Positions 9,602-17,838 of a stretch of 64,000 bases of DNA are shown here, in pieces (position 1 is the first letter of the stretch; every line of letters starts with the position of its first letter). The position numbers and the translations under genes are program-made. Origin of the DNA: Prochlorococcus sp. AG-363-M21 (lineage in GTDB: Bacteria > Cyanobacteriota > Cyanobacteriia > PCC-6307 > Cyanobiaceae); assembly GCA_003278305.1 (NCBI GenBank), contig QCFU01000008.1, positions 1 to 64,000 on the forward strand. The letters run 5' to 3'. Below the pieces are notes generated by a model. The model did no database searches. It was given only the letters and a program-made list of their open reading frames with translations, and was not told the DNA's origin.

Positions 9602-10970
9602 TAGTAGAAGCTGCAACCATTGCAATTTTAGAACACCAGTGCTCAACTTTAGATTGATTATTTGATTCAACCATTACTCTCAATAAAGGTTCTGTCCCAC
9701 TTTCTCTAATTAGAACTCTTCCTTCTCCTCCTAAATCGAACTTAGCTTCTTTGATTAGAGATTGGAACGATTCAGAGTCTTTCCAACTTGTGGTTGCAAT
9801 TTTCTTTTTTAAAGGGACATTTACTAATTTTTGTGGGTAAGGAGTGAAGCTTTTGTCCAACCATTCTGAGAAGTTTAGATTGGATTCCTTGCTTATAAAT
9901 GACATCTGTAATGCAGTTAAAAGGCCATCGCCACATAAGTCGTTGAGGCTAGTGAGAATATGACCAGATTGTTCACCTCCAAGGTCAGCCTTTGTATTAA
10001 CCATTGCTTTATGGACATGTTTGTCGCCAACTTTAGTCCTTTGCATAACTCCTCCTTTGGCTGTCCAAGCTTTTTCAAAACCAAGATTGGACATTGTTGT
10101 TGCAATAAGTCTATTTTCGAAAAGCTTGTTTTTTGCTTTTAGATAAGAGCCCCATAGATAGAGAATATGATCTCCGTTCATAATGCGTCCTTTTTCGTCA
10201 ATAGCTATTACACGATCTGCATCTCCATCAAATGCAAATCCCATCTTTGCATTGTTTTCTAGAATTGCATTTTGTATAGGTTGTAAATTAGTTGAACCAC
10301 AACCTACGTTGATTTTTGATCCATCTGCTGTCCCATTGATTACAAAAACTTTTGCTCCTAAAGCTTGAAAGATTTTTTCTCCAAGGATTGTTGCTGATCC
10401 CCAGCAAAGATCTAAAACAATTGGAATATTGTATAGATCTTGATTACCAATGCTGTCTAAAAGACTCCTTTCATAAATATTTAATAAATCAATCCTTTGG
10501 TATTTTTTCCCAAAGCTTTTAGTAGAAAAATCTTTCTTTTGAAGCCGTTCTTCAATAAATTCTTGATCCTTGAGACTGATTTTATTTCCATCAAATCCAA
10601 ATATTTTAATCCCGTTATCGCTTGGCTGATTATGACTAGCGGATACCATCAGACCACCTGCTGCTGAAAATTTTTTAATTAAAAGAGGAATTGCAGGTGT
10701 TGGGCAAATTCCTATTTGCCATACTTCTTTCCCTGCAGCAGTAAGACCTGCTGTTAAAGCTGCGGTAATCATTGAAGAGCTATTGCGAGAATCTTCACCT
10801 ATAAGTACAGGTCCAGTTTGTGAAAGTAATTCTCCACAGCTTTGACCAATTTGTAATACGAGTTCTGGCTTGAAAACTTCTTTTGCATTCCCTCTTATTC
10901 CATCAGTGCCAAAGATGGTATTTTTGACTAAAGAGCTTTCACCAATGTCATGCTTTGCATTGTTGCTCAT
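9594..10970 (-). CDS. glmM: Phosphoglucosamine mutase
   Basis: Interconverts glucosamine-6-phosphate and glucosamine-1-phosphate on the way to UDP-GlcNAc for peptidoglycan and LPS. An alpha-D-phosphohexomutase of 458 residues. The N-terminal FGTDGIRG motif, the phosphoserine loop MVSASHNQPSDNGIKIFG near residues 107-124, the metal-binding DGDADR near residue 253, GGEQSGH near residue 335, and the C-terminal phosphate loop LIRESGTEPLLRVM are all visible. It converges with trmB and diverges from txlA. Confidence 0.97.
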   Translation of the reverse strand: MSNNAKHDIGESSLVKNTIFGTDGIRGNAKEVFKPELVLQIGQSCGELLSQTGPVLIGEDSRNSSSMITAALTAGLTAAGKEVWQIGICPTPAIPLLIKKFSAAGGLMVSASHNQPSDNGIKIFGFDGNKISLKDQEFIEERLQKKDFSTKSFGKKYQRIDLLNIYERSLLDSIGNQDLYNIPIVLDLCWGSATILGEKIFQALGAKVFVINGTADGSKINVGCGSTNLQPIQNAILENNAKMGFAFDGDADRVIAIDEKGRIMNGDHILYLWGSYLKAKNKLFENRLIATTMSNLGFEKAWTAKGGVMQRTKVGDKHVHKAMVNTKADLGGEQSGHILTSLNDLCGDGLLTALQMSFISKESNLNFSEWLDKSFTPYPQKLVNVPLKKKIATTSWKDSESFQSLIKEAKFDLGGEGRVLIRESGTEPLLRVMVESNNQSKVEHWCSKIAMVAASTIS

Positions 10971-11069
10971 TTTAAGAGTTAATCAAAGCTAAATTGAAAA
11001 TGACAATAGCCTATTAAGCATTAAATTCTTTCATAGAAATGCCAAAGTGACTTTTGGAACAAACTTGAT

Positions 11070-11627
11070 ATGACTAATAGCTCTCCAACAAAAAGTCCAT
11101 TATCTAGCTTTCAGCGAATTCTTGTATTGATATTTGCTATTGGCTTGGCTGGTGTGCTTTTTGTTTTGCGAGCGGGGTTAAATTCTCGTCAAACTCTCTC
11201 TGAATTAGCCAGAAGATCCTTGGAACCAGAGGTTGCACTTGCTAATAATAAACCAACTATCTTGGAATTTTATGCAGATTGGTGTGAGGTCTGCCAAGAA
11301 ATGGCGCCTGCCATTATTTCTGCAGAAAAACTAAATCGGGAAAAACTTGATATTGTTTTGCTCAATGTTGATAATCCTAAATGGTTAGACTTGATATCTC
11401 TTTACTCTGTTAATGGAATACCTCAGATGAACTTTTTTGATCAATTTGGTGAATTGCAAGGAAAGTCAATAGGGCTTAGAAATTTAGATGAGATTATGTT
11501 GATTTCAGATTCTTTAATTACTAATAATCAATTACCTGAATTTATAGGGATGAATAGAGAATTAAGGCAATCTTCTATTACAACTAAAGATAGTTTAAAG
11601 GTGGTTAAGCCAAAAAGTCATGGATAA
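11070..11627 (+). CDS. txlA: Thioredoxin-like membrane-anchored protein (TxlA/HCF164 type)
   Basis: A membrane-anchored thioredoxin-fold protein of 185 residues. It has an N-terminal hydrophobic anchor at about residues 16-34 and a thioredoxin domain with the redox motif WCEVC (Cys72 and Cys75) preceded by ILEFYAD, as in the TxlA/HCF164 family. Family members act in disulfide reduction outside the cytoplasm or in the thylakoid lumen, for example in cytochrome biogenesis. The later GIPQMNFFD corresponds to the cis-proline loop. It converges with thyX with four bases between the genes. Fold certain, exact role inferred. Confidence 0.9.
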   Translation: MTNSSPTKSPLSSFQRILVLIFAIGLAGVLFVLRAGLNSRQTLSELARRSLEPEVALANNKPTILEFYADWCEVCQEMAPAIISAEKLNREKLDIVLLNVDNPKWLDLISLYSVNGIPQMNFFDQFGELQGKSIGLRNLDEIMLISDSLITNNQLPEFIGMNRELRQSSITTKDSLKVVKPKSHG

Positions 11628-11630
11628 ATA

Positions 11631-12266
11631 TTATAACCATTCAAGTGCCTTTGAAACTATCGGAAACTCCTTACTGAAAATTGATTTGCATTCATTAGCT
11701 ATTAACATATGCTCTTTTTGTGTGCCATGTGAAGACCTTAAGTTGATATAATGTATCCACGATCTACATGAACCAGACATATATATTCTTGTAGGAGTGG
11801 CTATTGGCAGAACAAACCTTGCACATTCTTTAGCTATCCCTGCATCGAGCATTTCTTGATATAACTGTATACTTTGCTTGAAACTAAAGTTAATCTTTTC
11901 TTCAAACTTTAAAATAATATCTTTAGGAAGATCGGATATTGAATTCTGTCTGTTTTTATTATCTTGTCTTCTTAATTCTGGTATAGGTATTTCTCCAAGT
12001 TGGGAGCTATCGGCATACCTTTGTGAAAACTCTTGGAAGGTAAATGACCTGTGACGTAATATCTGAGCTGCTATGCCTCTATTTGTCTCTATTTGAAGAG
12101 TCATAAAAGCTTGCTCAAATACACTCCAATGTTCGTGCTTAATGCAATATCTAAGAAGTTTAGAAAAGTCTTCGTTCTCTTGATTTTTTGGATTGCTAAC
12201 TCTGGCTATATAAGCCATAGTTTTTTCAGCATCTGGGGTAACGCTTACCAGATGAACAGAGTTCAT
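11631..12266 (-). CDS. thyX: Flavin-dependent thymidylate synthase
   Basis: Makes dTMP from dUMP using FAD, NADPH and methylenetetrahydrofolate. The ThyX signature RHR-x7-S is present at residues 71-81 (RHRSFTFQEFS), followed by QRY. The C-terminal half contains ARFVLPIATPTRIYMSGSCRSWIHYI, typical of the family. Length 211. It follows dcd by two bases on the same strand, so the two probably form one operon making dUMP and then dTMP. I saw no thyA in the window. Confidence 0.96.
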   Translation of the reverse strand: MNSVHLVSVTPDAEKTMAYIARVSNPKNQENEDFSKLLRYCIKHEHWSVFEQAFMTLQIETNRGIAAQILRHRSFTFQEFSQRYADSSQLGEIPIPELRRQDNKNRQNSISDLPKDIILKFEEKINFSFKQSIQLYQEMLDAGIAKECARFVLPIATPTRIYMSGSCRSWIHYINLRSSHGTQKEHMLIANECKSIFSKEFPIVSKALEWL

Positions 12267-12268
12267 AA

Positions 12269-12862
12269 TTAAATTTTGGCTAATGTAACTTCCTCTGGTT
12301 GGAATTGATATTTGCCTTGCCGGTCACTATAGGTTGTTTCACATGGGTCTCCTTCGAAAAATAATAATTGGCATATGCCTTCATTTGCATAAACCCTGCA
12401 ATCAGCCCCTGAGCTATTGCTGAATTCTAATGTTAAGTGTCCTTCCCAACTTGCTTCTGCAGGGGTTGTATTTACTATTATTCCCAGACGTGCGTAAGTG
12501 CTTTTCCCAAGGCAGATAACAGTAATATTACTGGGAACTTTCATCCTTTCTAAAGCAACTCCTAGGCCATATGAATGTGCAGGAAGGATAAAATATTTAC
12601 CATCTTCATCTTCATTTAATGGTGTTTTTTCTAAGTTTGCAGGGTTGAATCTTTTTGGATTCATCACAGTTCCTGGTATATGTCTAAAAATGAGAAACTC
12701 TTTTGCAGATAAGCGCAGGTCATAACCATAAGAAGAACATCCAAAACTCAAAACAGGGTGTGTTTTACTTTTTTGGTCAAGATGTCTTACTAAACGTTTC
12801 TCAAATGGTTGAAGCATTCCTGCTTCAGCTTGTTGGGCAATCCAGCGATCGTTTTTAAGCAT
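12269..12862 (-). CDS. dcd: dCTP deaminase
   Basis: Converts dCTP to dUTP, the main route to dUMP for thymidylate synthesis. The sequence has SFGCSSYGYDLRLS near residue 40, FILPAHSYGLGVALERMKVP, the substrate-binding GKSTYARLGI, and TPAEASWEGHLTLEFSN with the catalytic Glu. Length 197. It overlaps the stop of the upstream cobO-like gene by one base and is followed by thyX after two bases, so coupled expression of the three genes is likely. Confidence 0.95.
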   Translation of the reverse strand: MLKNDRWIAQQAEAGMLQPFEKRLVRHLDQKSKTHPVLSFGCSSYGYDLRLSAKEFLIFRHIPGTVMNPKRFNPANLEKTPLNEDEDGKYFILPAHSYGLGVALERMKVPSNITVICLGKSTYARLGIIVNTTPAEASWEGHLTLEFSNSSGADCRVYANEGICQLLFFEGDPCETTYSDRQGKYQFQPEEVTLAKI

Positions 12863-13470
12863 TATTTAGAGCAACGAAGTTCAGTGACTTGATCAGCCAT
12901 TGCGATCACCTTAGGCGGTATTGAGGGACCTGTAAGAATTACATCTATTGAACTCAGACGATCTTCTAGAGTAGAAATTAACTCTTCTTCTTCTAGTAGA
13001 CCTAATTGAATTGCCAACCCTATTTCATCTAGGATAAGTTTTTGGATTGTTTTTCTTAATAATCTATCTTTACAAATTTGCCATATTTCTCGAATAGCGT
13101 CTTTCGCTTCAAGAAATTCCTCTGATTCTGGATCCTTGGCAATTGTTTTGTGTCCTAGAGAATAGGGCAAATTCGGTCTGATCCAAGAGAGCTTGCCACA
13201 TAGTTTTATAGCTTTAGTTACACCTTGCTCTACTCCACCTTTTAAAAATTGCGCGATAAGAACTTCGCTTCCCAGTCCGGCGGAACGTAAGGCCTCGCTA
13301 AGAACAATAGGAAAACTTCCTCTGTAAGAGGTCATATGAACTTGAATCTGCCCTTGTGGCGCAACCAGTCGGAGATTTGCTTTTTGAGTTGATCCATTAC
13401 CATTGAATTTACCTAAGTCTCTTAAATTTGAGACTTCGTCTTGATTTAGGTAGCCAGTGCTTGCAGTCAA
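12862..13470 (-). CDS. CobO/BtuR-like corrinoid adenosyltransferase homologue with altered P-loop
   Basis: A 202-residue protein of the CobA/CobO/BtuR family, which adenosylates cobalt in corrinoids using ATP. Matching segments are GQIQVHMTS, EALRSAGLGSEVLIAQFLKGG, LILDEIGLAIQLGLL and VILTGPSIPPKVIAMADQVTELR. The family's Walker A loop (GNGKGKTT) is replaced by SYRGSFPIV, so the P-loop lysine is absent where it is expected. It may be a divergent active enzyme or a paralogue with another role. It sits directly upstream of dcd and thyX. Prochlorococcus is known for a corrinoid-dependent ribonucleotide reductase, which would make a link to dNTP synthesis reasonable, but that is inference. Confidence 0.8.
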   Translation of the reverse strand: MTASTGYLNQDEVSNLRDLGKFNGNGSTQKANLRLVAPQGQIQVHMTSYRGSFPIVLSEALRSAGLGSEVLIAQFLKGGVEQGVTKAIKLCGKLSWIRPNLPYSLGHKTIAKDPESEEFLEAKDAIREIWQICKDRLLRKTIQKLILDEIGLAIQLGLLEEEELISTLEDRLSSIDVILTGPSIPPKVIAMADQVTELRCSK

Positions 13471-13710
13471 AAAATCGAAGCTGTTAGTTTCTTGAATTTA
13501 GCGCCAAGAAGTTAAAATTCAACAATTATGACACTATCTATAGTGTTTGCTTATTGTCTTCATCTTCTAACTTTTTTTATTGCCTAAGTTGTTTTGGTAA
13601 GGTTTTTTCAAGAAAAATTGAAAGCTCGGTACTCAAAGTTTCAGAAAGTCATTATTGCTACAAGTTTTTTTTTGATCCCTCCTTAGCGTCATTTCAATTA
13701 TCTTGCCAAT

Positions 13711-14448
13711 ATGGCAACTGCTGCTGGTGGCTTTGGCCGCCATTTAAATCAGCATTCTGGGTCTCAACAGCAGGCTCAAAATAGTACTTTTGATGACTCA
13801 CCCGCCAAGACTTTGGTTGATGTCATGAGAGGGCTTGATGGTGCTTTGAATGAGTTTGTAGAGCGCTCAAAAACAATCTTTTTCCCTGGAGATCCAGCAG
13901 AGAGGGTTTATTTAATAAAACGTGGAGCTGTTCGATTAACTAGAGTTTATGAATCTGGAGAGGAAATTACTGTTGCTTTATTAAGGGAAAATAGTTTGTT
14001 TGGAGTTCTTTCTTTGCTGACTGGAGACCGGTCAGATCGTTTTTATCATGCTGTCGCATTTACAAGAGTTGAGATGATCTCGGCACCAGCAGCATCTGTA
14101 AGAAATGCTATTGAGGGAAATAGTATGGTTGGCTTGCTTTTACTTCAGGGTGTTTCTAGTAGGGTTTTGCAAACTGAAACCATGATTGAAACGTTGACTC
14201 ATAGAGATATGTCATCGCGATTAGTGAGCTTTTTATTAGTTCTTTGTAGAGATTTTGGCGTTCCTGATGCTAAGGGGATCACCATAGATCTTCGTCTGTC
14301 ACATCAATCCATTGCTGAAGCAATAGGTTCTACAAGAGTCACTATTACTCGTTTGCTTGGTGATTTAAAGAATCTAGGATTGCTTCAGGTTGATAGGAAA
14401 AAAATAACTATTTTTGATCCTATTGCACTTGCTAAACGTTTTAATTAA
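13711..14448 (+). CDS. ntcA: Global nitrogen regulator NtcA
   Basis: A CRP/FNR-family transcription factor that responds to 2-oxoglutarate and binds GTA-N8-TAC boxes of nitrogen-control genes. The cyclic-nucleotide-like domain covers about residues 50-140 ([20 protein letters not shown], then [12 protein letters not shown]), followed by the dimerisation helix. The helix-turn-helix [20 protein letters not shown] is near residues 196-215 and matches NtcA closely. The N-terminal 30 residues are Gly/Gln-rich and probably disordered. The 240-base region upstream contains no perfect NtcA box that I could find, so autoregulation is not shown. It diverges from the cobO-like gene. Confidence 0.97.
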   Translation: MATAAGGFGRHLNQHSGSQQQAQNSTFDDSPAKTLVDVMRGLDGALNEFVERSKTIFFPGDPAERVYLIKRGAVRLTRVYESGEEITVALLRENSLFGVLSLLTGDRSDRFYHAVAFTRVEMISAPAASVRNAIEGNSMVGLLLLQGVSSRVLQTETMIETLTHRDMSSRLVSFLLVLCRDFGVPDAKGITIDLRLSHQSIAEAIGSTRVTITRLLGDLKNLGLLQVDRKKITIFDPIALAKRFN

Positions 14449-14505
14449 AAAATCTCTATTAAAGAATATAATTATAAGAATAACTAATAATGATAAGAAT
14501 TTATT

Positions 14506-15435
14506 GTGACAGGCTGGTCGTTAATCATTGTTCTAATTATTCTTGGCGGTATAATTTCAACGTTAGGAGATTTTTTAGGGAGTAAAATTGGCAAGGCAAG
14601 GCTGAGTATTTTTAAGTTAAGGCCTAGAAGAACTGCTGTTTTGATCAATATTCTTACTGGGAGTCTTATTAGCTCACTTTCTTTAATGTTTGTCTTATCA
14701 GTTAATAGGCAACTAAGAGATGGTTTGTTTAGGCTGAATGATATCAAGGCTGAATTAAAGGAAAAGAAAAAAGAAAAGGAAATTTTAGAAAAGAGGATTC
14801 AGAAAGAGAGAAAAGATTTTCTTGTTTTAAGGCAAGGACAAGTGGTTATTGCTAGTGGTCAGACTTTGGCATTAATGACTATTCAATCTAAAGATAAATC
14901 AAAAATAAAAAGTGAAATAGAAAGACTAATGAGTCTTGCTAATTATAATGCATACCTCCAAGTTAAGCCTGGATTACGGCCAAAGGAGAGATTGCTGAGA
15001 ATAAGAAAAGATTATATTCAAATGTTGGAAGAAAAGGTTTCGGATGACAATAAATGGGTTGTCAGAATACGGTCTGCACAAAATGTCATTTTAGGAGAAG
15101 ATTATTTTTATGTTTTTGTTGACCCTATCTTAAGTAAAAATATTGTCAAAAAGAATGATGTTATAATAAGTAAAACATTTAATCGCAAAGAATTAATTTC
15201 AAGTTCATTTGATAGAAACATAAAGATACTTTTGGACTTAACACTTGCAGAAATCAAAAGAAAAGGTTCCTTTATTTCTGAAATACAATTTGACTCTAAC
15301 TCGATTAGATCTTTGCGTAGTCAAATTAGAAGAAGTGATCTTGAGTCTATAGTTCTGGAAACGATATCATTAAAAGATAGTGAGATGGCAGATCAAGTAT
15401 TTGTCGTCATTAGCCTTAATAATGATATTAATTAA
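14506..15435 (+). CDS. DUF3084 protein
   Basis: A 309-residue protein with two N-terminal membrane segments (about residues 4-22 and 46-66) separated by GSKIGKARLSIFKLRPRRTA. A Lys/Glu-rich coiled coil follows at about residues 80-112, then a soluble C-terminal domain. This layout matches the cyanobacterial DUF3084 family. Function unknown; the coiled coil suggests a structural or tethering role. GTG start at 14506. The YqgF-like gene follows after 13 bases, so the two probably share a transcript. Confidence 0.75.
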   Translation: MTGWSLIIVLIILGGIISTLGDFLGSKIGKARLSIFKLRPRRTAVLINILTGSLISSLSLMFVLSVNRQLRDGLFRLNDIKAELKEKKKEKEILEKRIQKERKDFLVLRQGQVVIASGQTLALMTIQSKDKSKIKSEIERLMSLANYNAYLQVKPGLRPKERLLRIRKDYIQMLEEKVSDDNKWVVRIRSAQNVILGEDYFYVFVDPILSKNIVKKNDVIISKTFNRKELISSSFDRNIKILLDLTLAEIKRKGSFISEIQFDSNSIRSLRSQIRRSDLESIVLETISLKDSEMADQVFVVISLNNDIN

Positions 15436-15448
15436 GTAACTTTATACC

Positions 15449-15892
15449 TTGAATAATATTATTGCTATTGACCCAGGTACAAAAAAATGTGGTTTATTAA
15501 TTGCAGATATTTCAAGGAGCCATCTGATCGATGCCAAGGTAGTAACTAAAGATGAAGTAATTAATTTAATAGTTCAGTGGTCAAATCAATATTCATTTCA
15601 ATTAATTATTATTGGAAATGGTACAAATAGTAAATATTGGGTAGAGAAACTTGAGAAGAACAAATTATCTCCTATTGAGCTTGTGGAAGAAAAAGGAACA
15701 ACCCTTAGAGCGAGAACTAGATATTGGGAAATTTATCCTCCTGGTTTTTTCTTGAGCTTAATTCCCAAGGGAATGTTGCTTCCACCAAAGAATTTAGATT
15801 CAATTGCTGCTTTGGTTTTATTAGAAGATTACTTGCAAAAAAAACTTTCTTTCTCTGATAATTTAAGCTTTAAAATTTGGCCCGAACAGTAA
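15449..15892 (+). CDS. YqgF/RuvX-like RNase H-fold protein
   Basis: A 147-residue protein. The start MNNIIAIDPGTKKCGLLIAD is the usual first strand and catalytic Asp motif of RuvX/YqgF and RuvC-like nucleases. A later EEKGTTLRARTRYWE (acidic residue, then basic) and NLDSIAALVLLEDYL (C-terminal Asp) fit the rest of the fold. It differs from standard YqgF, so it may be a cyanobacterial paralogue rather than the pre-16S rRNA nuclease itself. TTG start at 15449. The 3' end overlaps the convergent DUF3146 gene by 23 bases. Confidence 0.7.
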   Translation: MNNIIAIDPGTKKCGLLIADISRSHLIDAKVVTKDEVINLIVQWSNQYSFQLIIIGNGTNSKYWVEKLEKNKLSPIELVEEKGTTLRARTRYWEIYPPGFFLSLIPKGMLLPPKNLDSIAALVLLEDYLQKKLSFSDNLSFKIWPEQ

Positions 15893-16127
15893 ACTTATAA
15901 TCTCCACCTGGTTCAAGGTAATAGTCAGTTTGAATTAAATACTTTAATAAGGCATCTTCTATAAGAGCTCTGCCAAAGGGGGGATTAACCACTAATCTAC
16001 CTTGACTAAAACTCCATATAAAATCCCATTGAAAATCACCAGCATATACTTCACCTTTTATAGATTGACTAGAGAAGTTTTGACTATGTATCTTGAGGTG
16101 CGCTGTAGTCCTTGGAGGTAAATTCAT
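15870..16127 (-). CDS. DUF3146-type small protein
   Basis: An 85-residue soluble protein. The segments TTAHLKIHSQNFSSQSIKGEV, FQWDFIWSF and YYLEPGGDYKFTVRAKF resemble the cyanobacterial DUF3146 family as I remember it. No catalytic motif is evident and the function is unknown. It lies 13 bases downstream of pth on the same strand, so it is probably the last gene of a pth-containing transcript. Confidence 0.65.
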   Translation of the reverse strand: MNLPPRTTAHLKIHSQNFSSQSIKGEVYAGDFQWDFIWSFSQGRLVVNPPFGRALIEDALLKYLIQTDYYLEPGGDYKFTVRAKF

Positions 16128-16140
16128 CTTATTAGATATT

Positions 16141-16746
16141 TTATGTAGGCTTGAATGAATTTAGTTGATTAATACCTATTTGCAGTCCATGATTTTTGAT
16201 CAATTCGATACCTTTTAATACTTCTTCTATAACCTCATCAATTATTTGCTCCTCGGAAGAATTAAATTTACCTAAAACATGCGAAACGGTAGTTCTTTTA
16301 CGATCTTCATTAATAGTGCAAGGGTGTCCGATTCCGATTTTCAACCTACAAAAATCTTGAGTGCCAATGTGATGAATAATGCTCTTTAGACCATTGTGAC
16401 CGCCGGAGCTTCCTTGAGTTCGAACTCTGAGTTTGCCCAATGGAAGGTCAATATCATCTACAATTATCAAAATTTGATTGCTTTTGCAATTAAACCATTC
16501 CATCGCAGAGCGGATAGATTTCCCACTTTCATTCATGAAAGTATTAGGCATCAGAAGCTTTTGTTTTGTGACTCCTGACCCTATATCAGCAACTTGAGCA
16601 AATATTTTTTTGTTGGTTTTAAATTCAGTTGAATACTTCGTTGCAAGCCTTTCAAGCGTCATAAAACCAACGTTATGACGAGTTTTCCTATAAGAGGAAC
16701 CAGGGTTCCCTAGGCCTGCTAATAGCTTGAATTTATAATTATTCAT
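16141..16746 (-). CDS. pth: Peptidyl-tRNA hydrolase
   Basis: Releases peptides from prematurely dropped peptidyl-tRNA. Motifs: LLAGLGNPGSSYRKTRHNVGFM at the N-terminus with the catalytic His (position near 24), LLMPNTFMNESGKSI, IIVDDIDLPLGKLRVRTQGSSGGHNGLKSI, and RLKIGIGHP. Length 201. The upstream neighbour on this strand is the decayed tatA, then psbH. Confidence 0.96.
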   Translation of the reverse strand: MNNYKFKLLAGLGNPGSSYRKTRHNVGFMTLERLATKYSTEFKTNKKIFAQVADIGSGVTKQKLLMPNTFMNESGKSIRSAMEWFNCKSNQILIIVDDIDLPLGKLRVRTQGSSGGHNGLKSIIHHIGTQDFCRLKIGIGHPCTINEDRKRTTVSHVLGKFNSSEEQIIDEVIEEVLKGIELIKNHGLQIGINQLNSFKPT

Positions 16747-16814
16747 CCAAGCTGATGAAATGGATCAATGGGTTGCTTTCTTTAAATCTTATTTCCCTTA
16801 AAGCTTTTTGGGTA

Positions 16815-17010
16815 GATATAAATTTTTTAGATCTCTAATCCCTATGCTCCTGTTCATGTAAGAGATGCTGAGTTGGTTTTTAATCTTTATGAGAAAGTTA
16901 ATTATTCCCGAGACTTGCACTGAGCTCGGGAAGAGGCTTTTCTCAAAAATATGTAAATCATCAGAAATTATGATGGCCATCCCTGGCAATCCAACTCCAA
17001 ATATATTTAA
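16815..17010 (-). pseudogene. tatA: Decayed tatA (Sec-independent translocase TatA) remnant
   Basis: Read on the minus strand from 17010, the frame gives (L)NIFGVGLPGMAIIIS, which matches the TatA N-terminus MNIFGVGLPEMAxI. The first codon is TTA where a start codon is expected. The membrane segment then becomes DDLHIFEKSL in place of a hydrophobic xALLVFGPKKL. A frame change near 16931 is needed to read PELSASLG, matching the TatA hinge LPELGxSLG, and a stop follows within a few codons. Further downstream a shifted frame reads LKTNSAS, similar to the amphipathic LKSFQSAS. Start loss, an internal indel, a stop and loss of the helix all point to a dead gene. The 3' limit is approximate. Confidence 0.8.
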
Positions 17011-17041
17011 AAATTCTTGGTTATTCGATTTTTAAAAAGAA

Positions 17042-17245
17042 TTAGTTGATACCGTTCCAATCAACTGAGAAACCCTGTAAAAGAAGTGATTGGTTGTAAA
17101 TCTGTAAAAGTATGACAAGAAATACTAGTAGCAATACACCTACAAATGCCATGACAGGGACTGCTCCCCATCCTGCGACAACTTTTCCTTGGCCAGAATT
17201 GCCAATTGATTTTAGTAGAGAGCCAAGAGGTGTTTTTTGTCCCAT
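17042..17245 (-). CDS. psbH: Photosystem II protein PsbH
   Basis: A small PSII core subunit next to CP47, needed for stable assembly and repair. 67 residues with one membrane helix at about residues 29-48 ([20 protein letters not shown]), the N-terminal [14 protein letters not shown] segment and the conserved VAGWGAVP just before the helix. It is oriented opposite to psbN, as in most cyanobacteria. The downstream tatA on the same strand has decayed. Confidence 0.97.
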   Translation of the reverse strand: MGQKTPLGSLLKSIGNSGQGKVVAGWGAVPVMAFVGVLLLVFLVILLQIYNQSLLLQGFSVDWNGIN

Positions 17246-17322
17246 TTTGAATGTTGTTCCTCAGTTAATGAACAATTTTGGATATTGTATGGGAAATCTG
17301 TTCACACCTGTAAAAATTTTTG

Positions 17323-17463
17323 ATGGAAACTTCATCTCCAGCAATGTTAATTGCCGTCACTTTGGTAGTAGTTTTATTTGGACTGACTGGATTTGGAGTG
17401 TATACAGCTTTTGGCCCTCCTGCTCAGCGATTGGATGATCCTTGGGATGATCATGATGATTAA
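17323..17463 (+). CDS. psbN: PsbN protein
   Basis: A 46-residue protein starting METSSPAML with a single membrane helix (LIAVTLVVVLFGLTGFGVYTA) and the conserved FGPPAQRLDDPWDDHDD tail. PsbN is an assembly or repair factor for photosystem II rather than a core subunit. It starts 77 bases from the start of psbH on the opposite strand, the usual divergent arrangement. Confidence 0.96.
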   Translation: METSSPAMLIAVTLVVVLFGLTGFGVYTAFGPPAQRLDDPWDDHDD

Positions 17464-17593
17464 GGAAATATTAGAAAACCTTGATTTTTCCTAAATTCAG
17501 CATCGAATCATTTCAATCATGGTAAACATTGTTGTTAATTTGCCCTCAAGGCCCCATAAGATACCTTTGTTTCTATAGAAGCGGACGCTATTC

Positions 17594-17722
17594 ATGCTTG
17601 CCTTAAAGATTTCCGTATACACGGTCGTCTTCTTTTTTGTTGGAGTCTTCCTGTTTGGTTTCTTAGCTAGTGATCCAACAAGAACGCCTGCTAGAAAAGA
17701 TCTAGAAGGGCCTCAGGATTAA
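17594..17722 (+). CDS. psbI: Photosystem II reaction-centre protein PsbI
   Basis: A 42-residue single-helix subunit of the PSII reaction centre, next to D1. The sequence [19 protein letters not shown], then [18 protein letters not shown] is diagnostic. It follows psbN by 130 bases on the same strand. Confidence 0.97.
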   Translation: MLALKISVYTVVFFFVGVFLFGFLASDPTRTPARKDLEGPQD

Positions 17723-17838
17723 TTGAATCTTTTTGATTTGTGATTAAATCCAAATACTGATCTTAAATAGCTCAGTATTTCATTGGATTATGCAAATATA
17801 TAGCGTCGACAACTTTTTTTTGACGGCGAAATTATCTA

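Noticed and set aside
13471-13710. NtcA autoregulatory box upstream of ntcA
   Set aside because: I found only half matches such as GTACTCAAAGTTTC; no GTA-N8-TAC is present, so I do not claim a site.
13554-13784. 76-residue plus-strand ORF overlapping the ntcA start
   Set aside because: It is Ser/Phe/Cys-rich, runs out of frame into ntcA, and has no recognisable domain; it looks like chance open frame in AT-rich DNA.
16798-16989. 63-residue ORF on the minus strand as a functional gene
   Set aside because: It is the frame-shifted relic of tatA. Its C-terminal half is out of the TatA frame and resembles nothing, and its TTG start lies inside the TatA N-terminal motif.
17112-17438. 108-residue plus-strand ORF over psbH and psbN
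   Set aside because: It is antisense to psbH and out of frame with psbN, both of which are certain.
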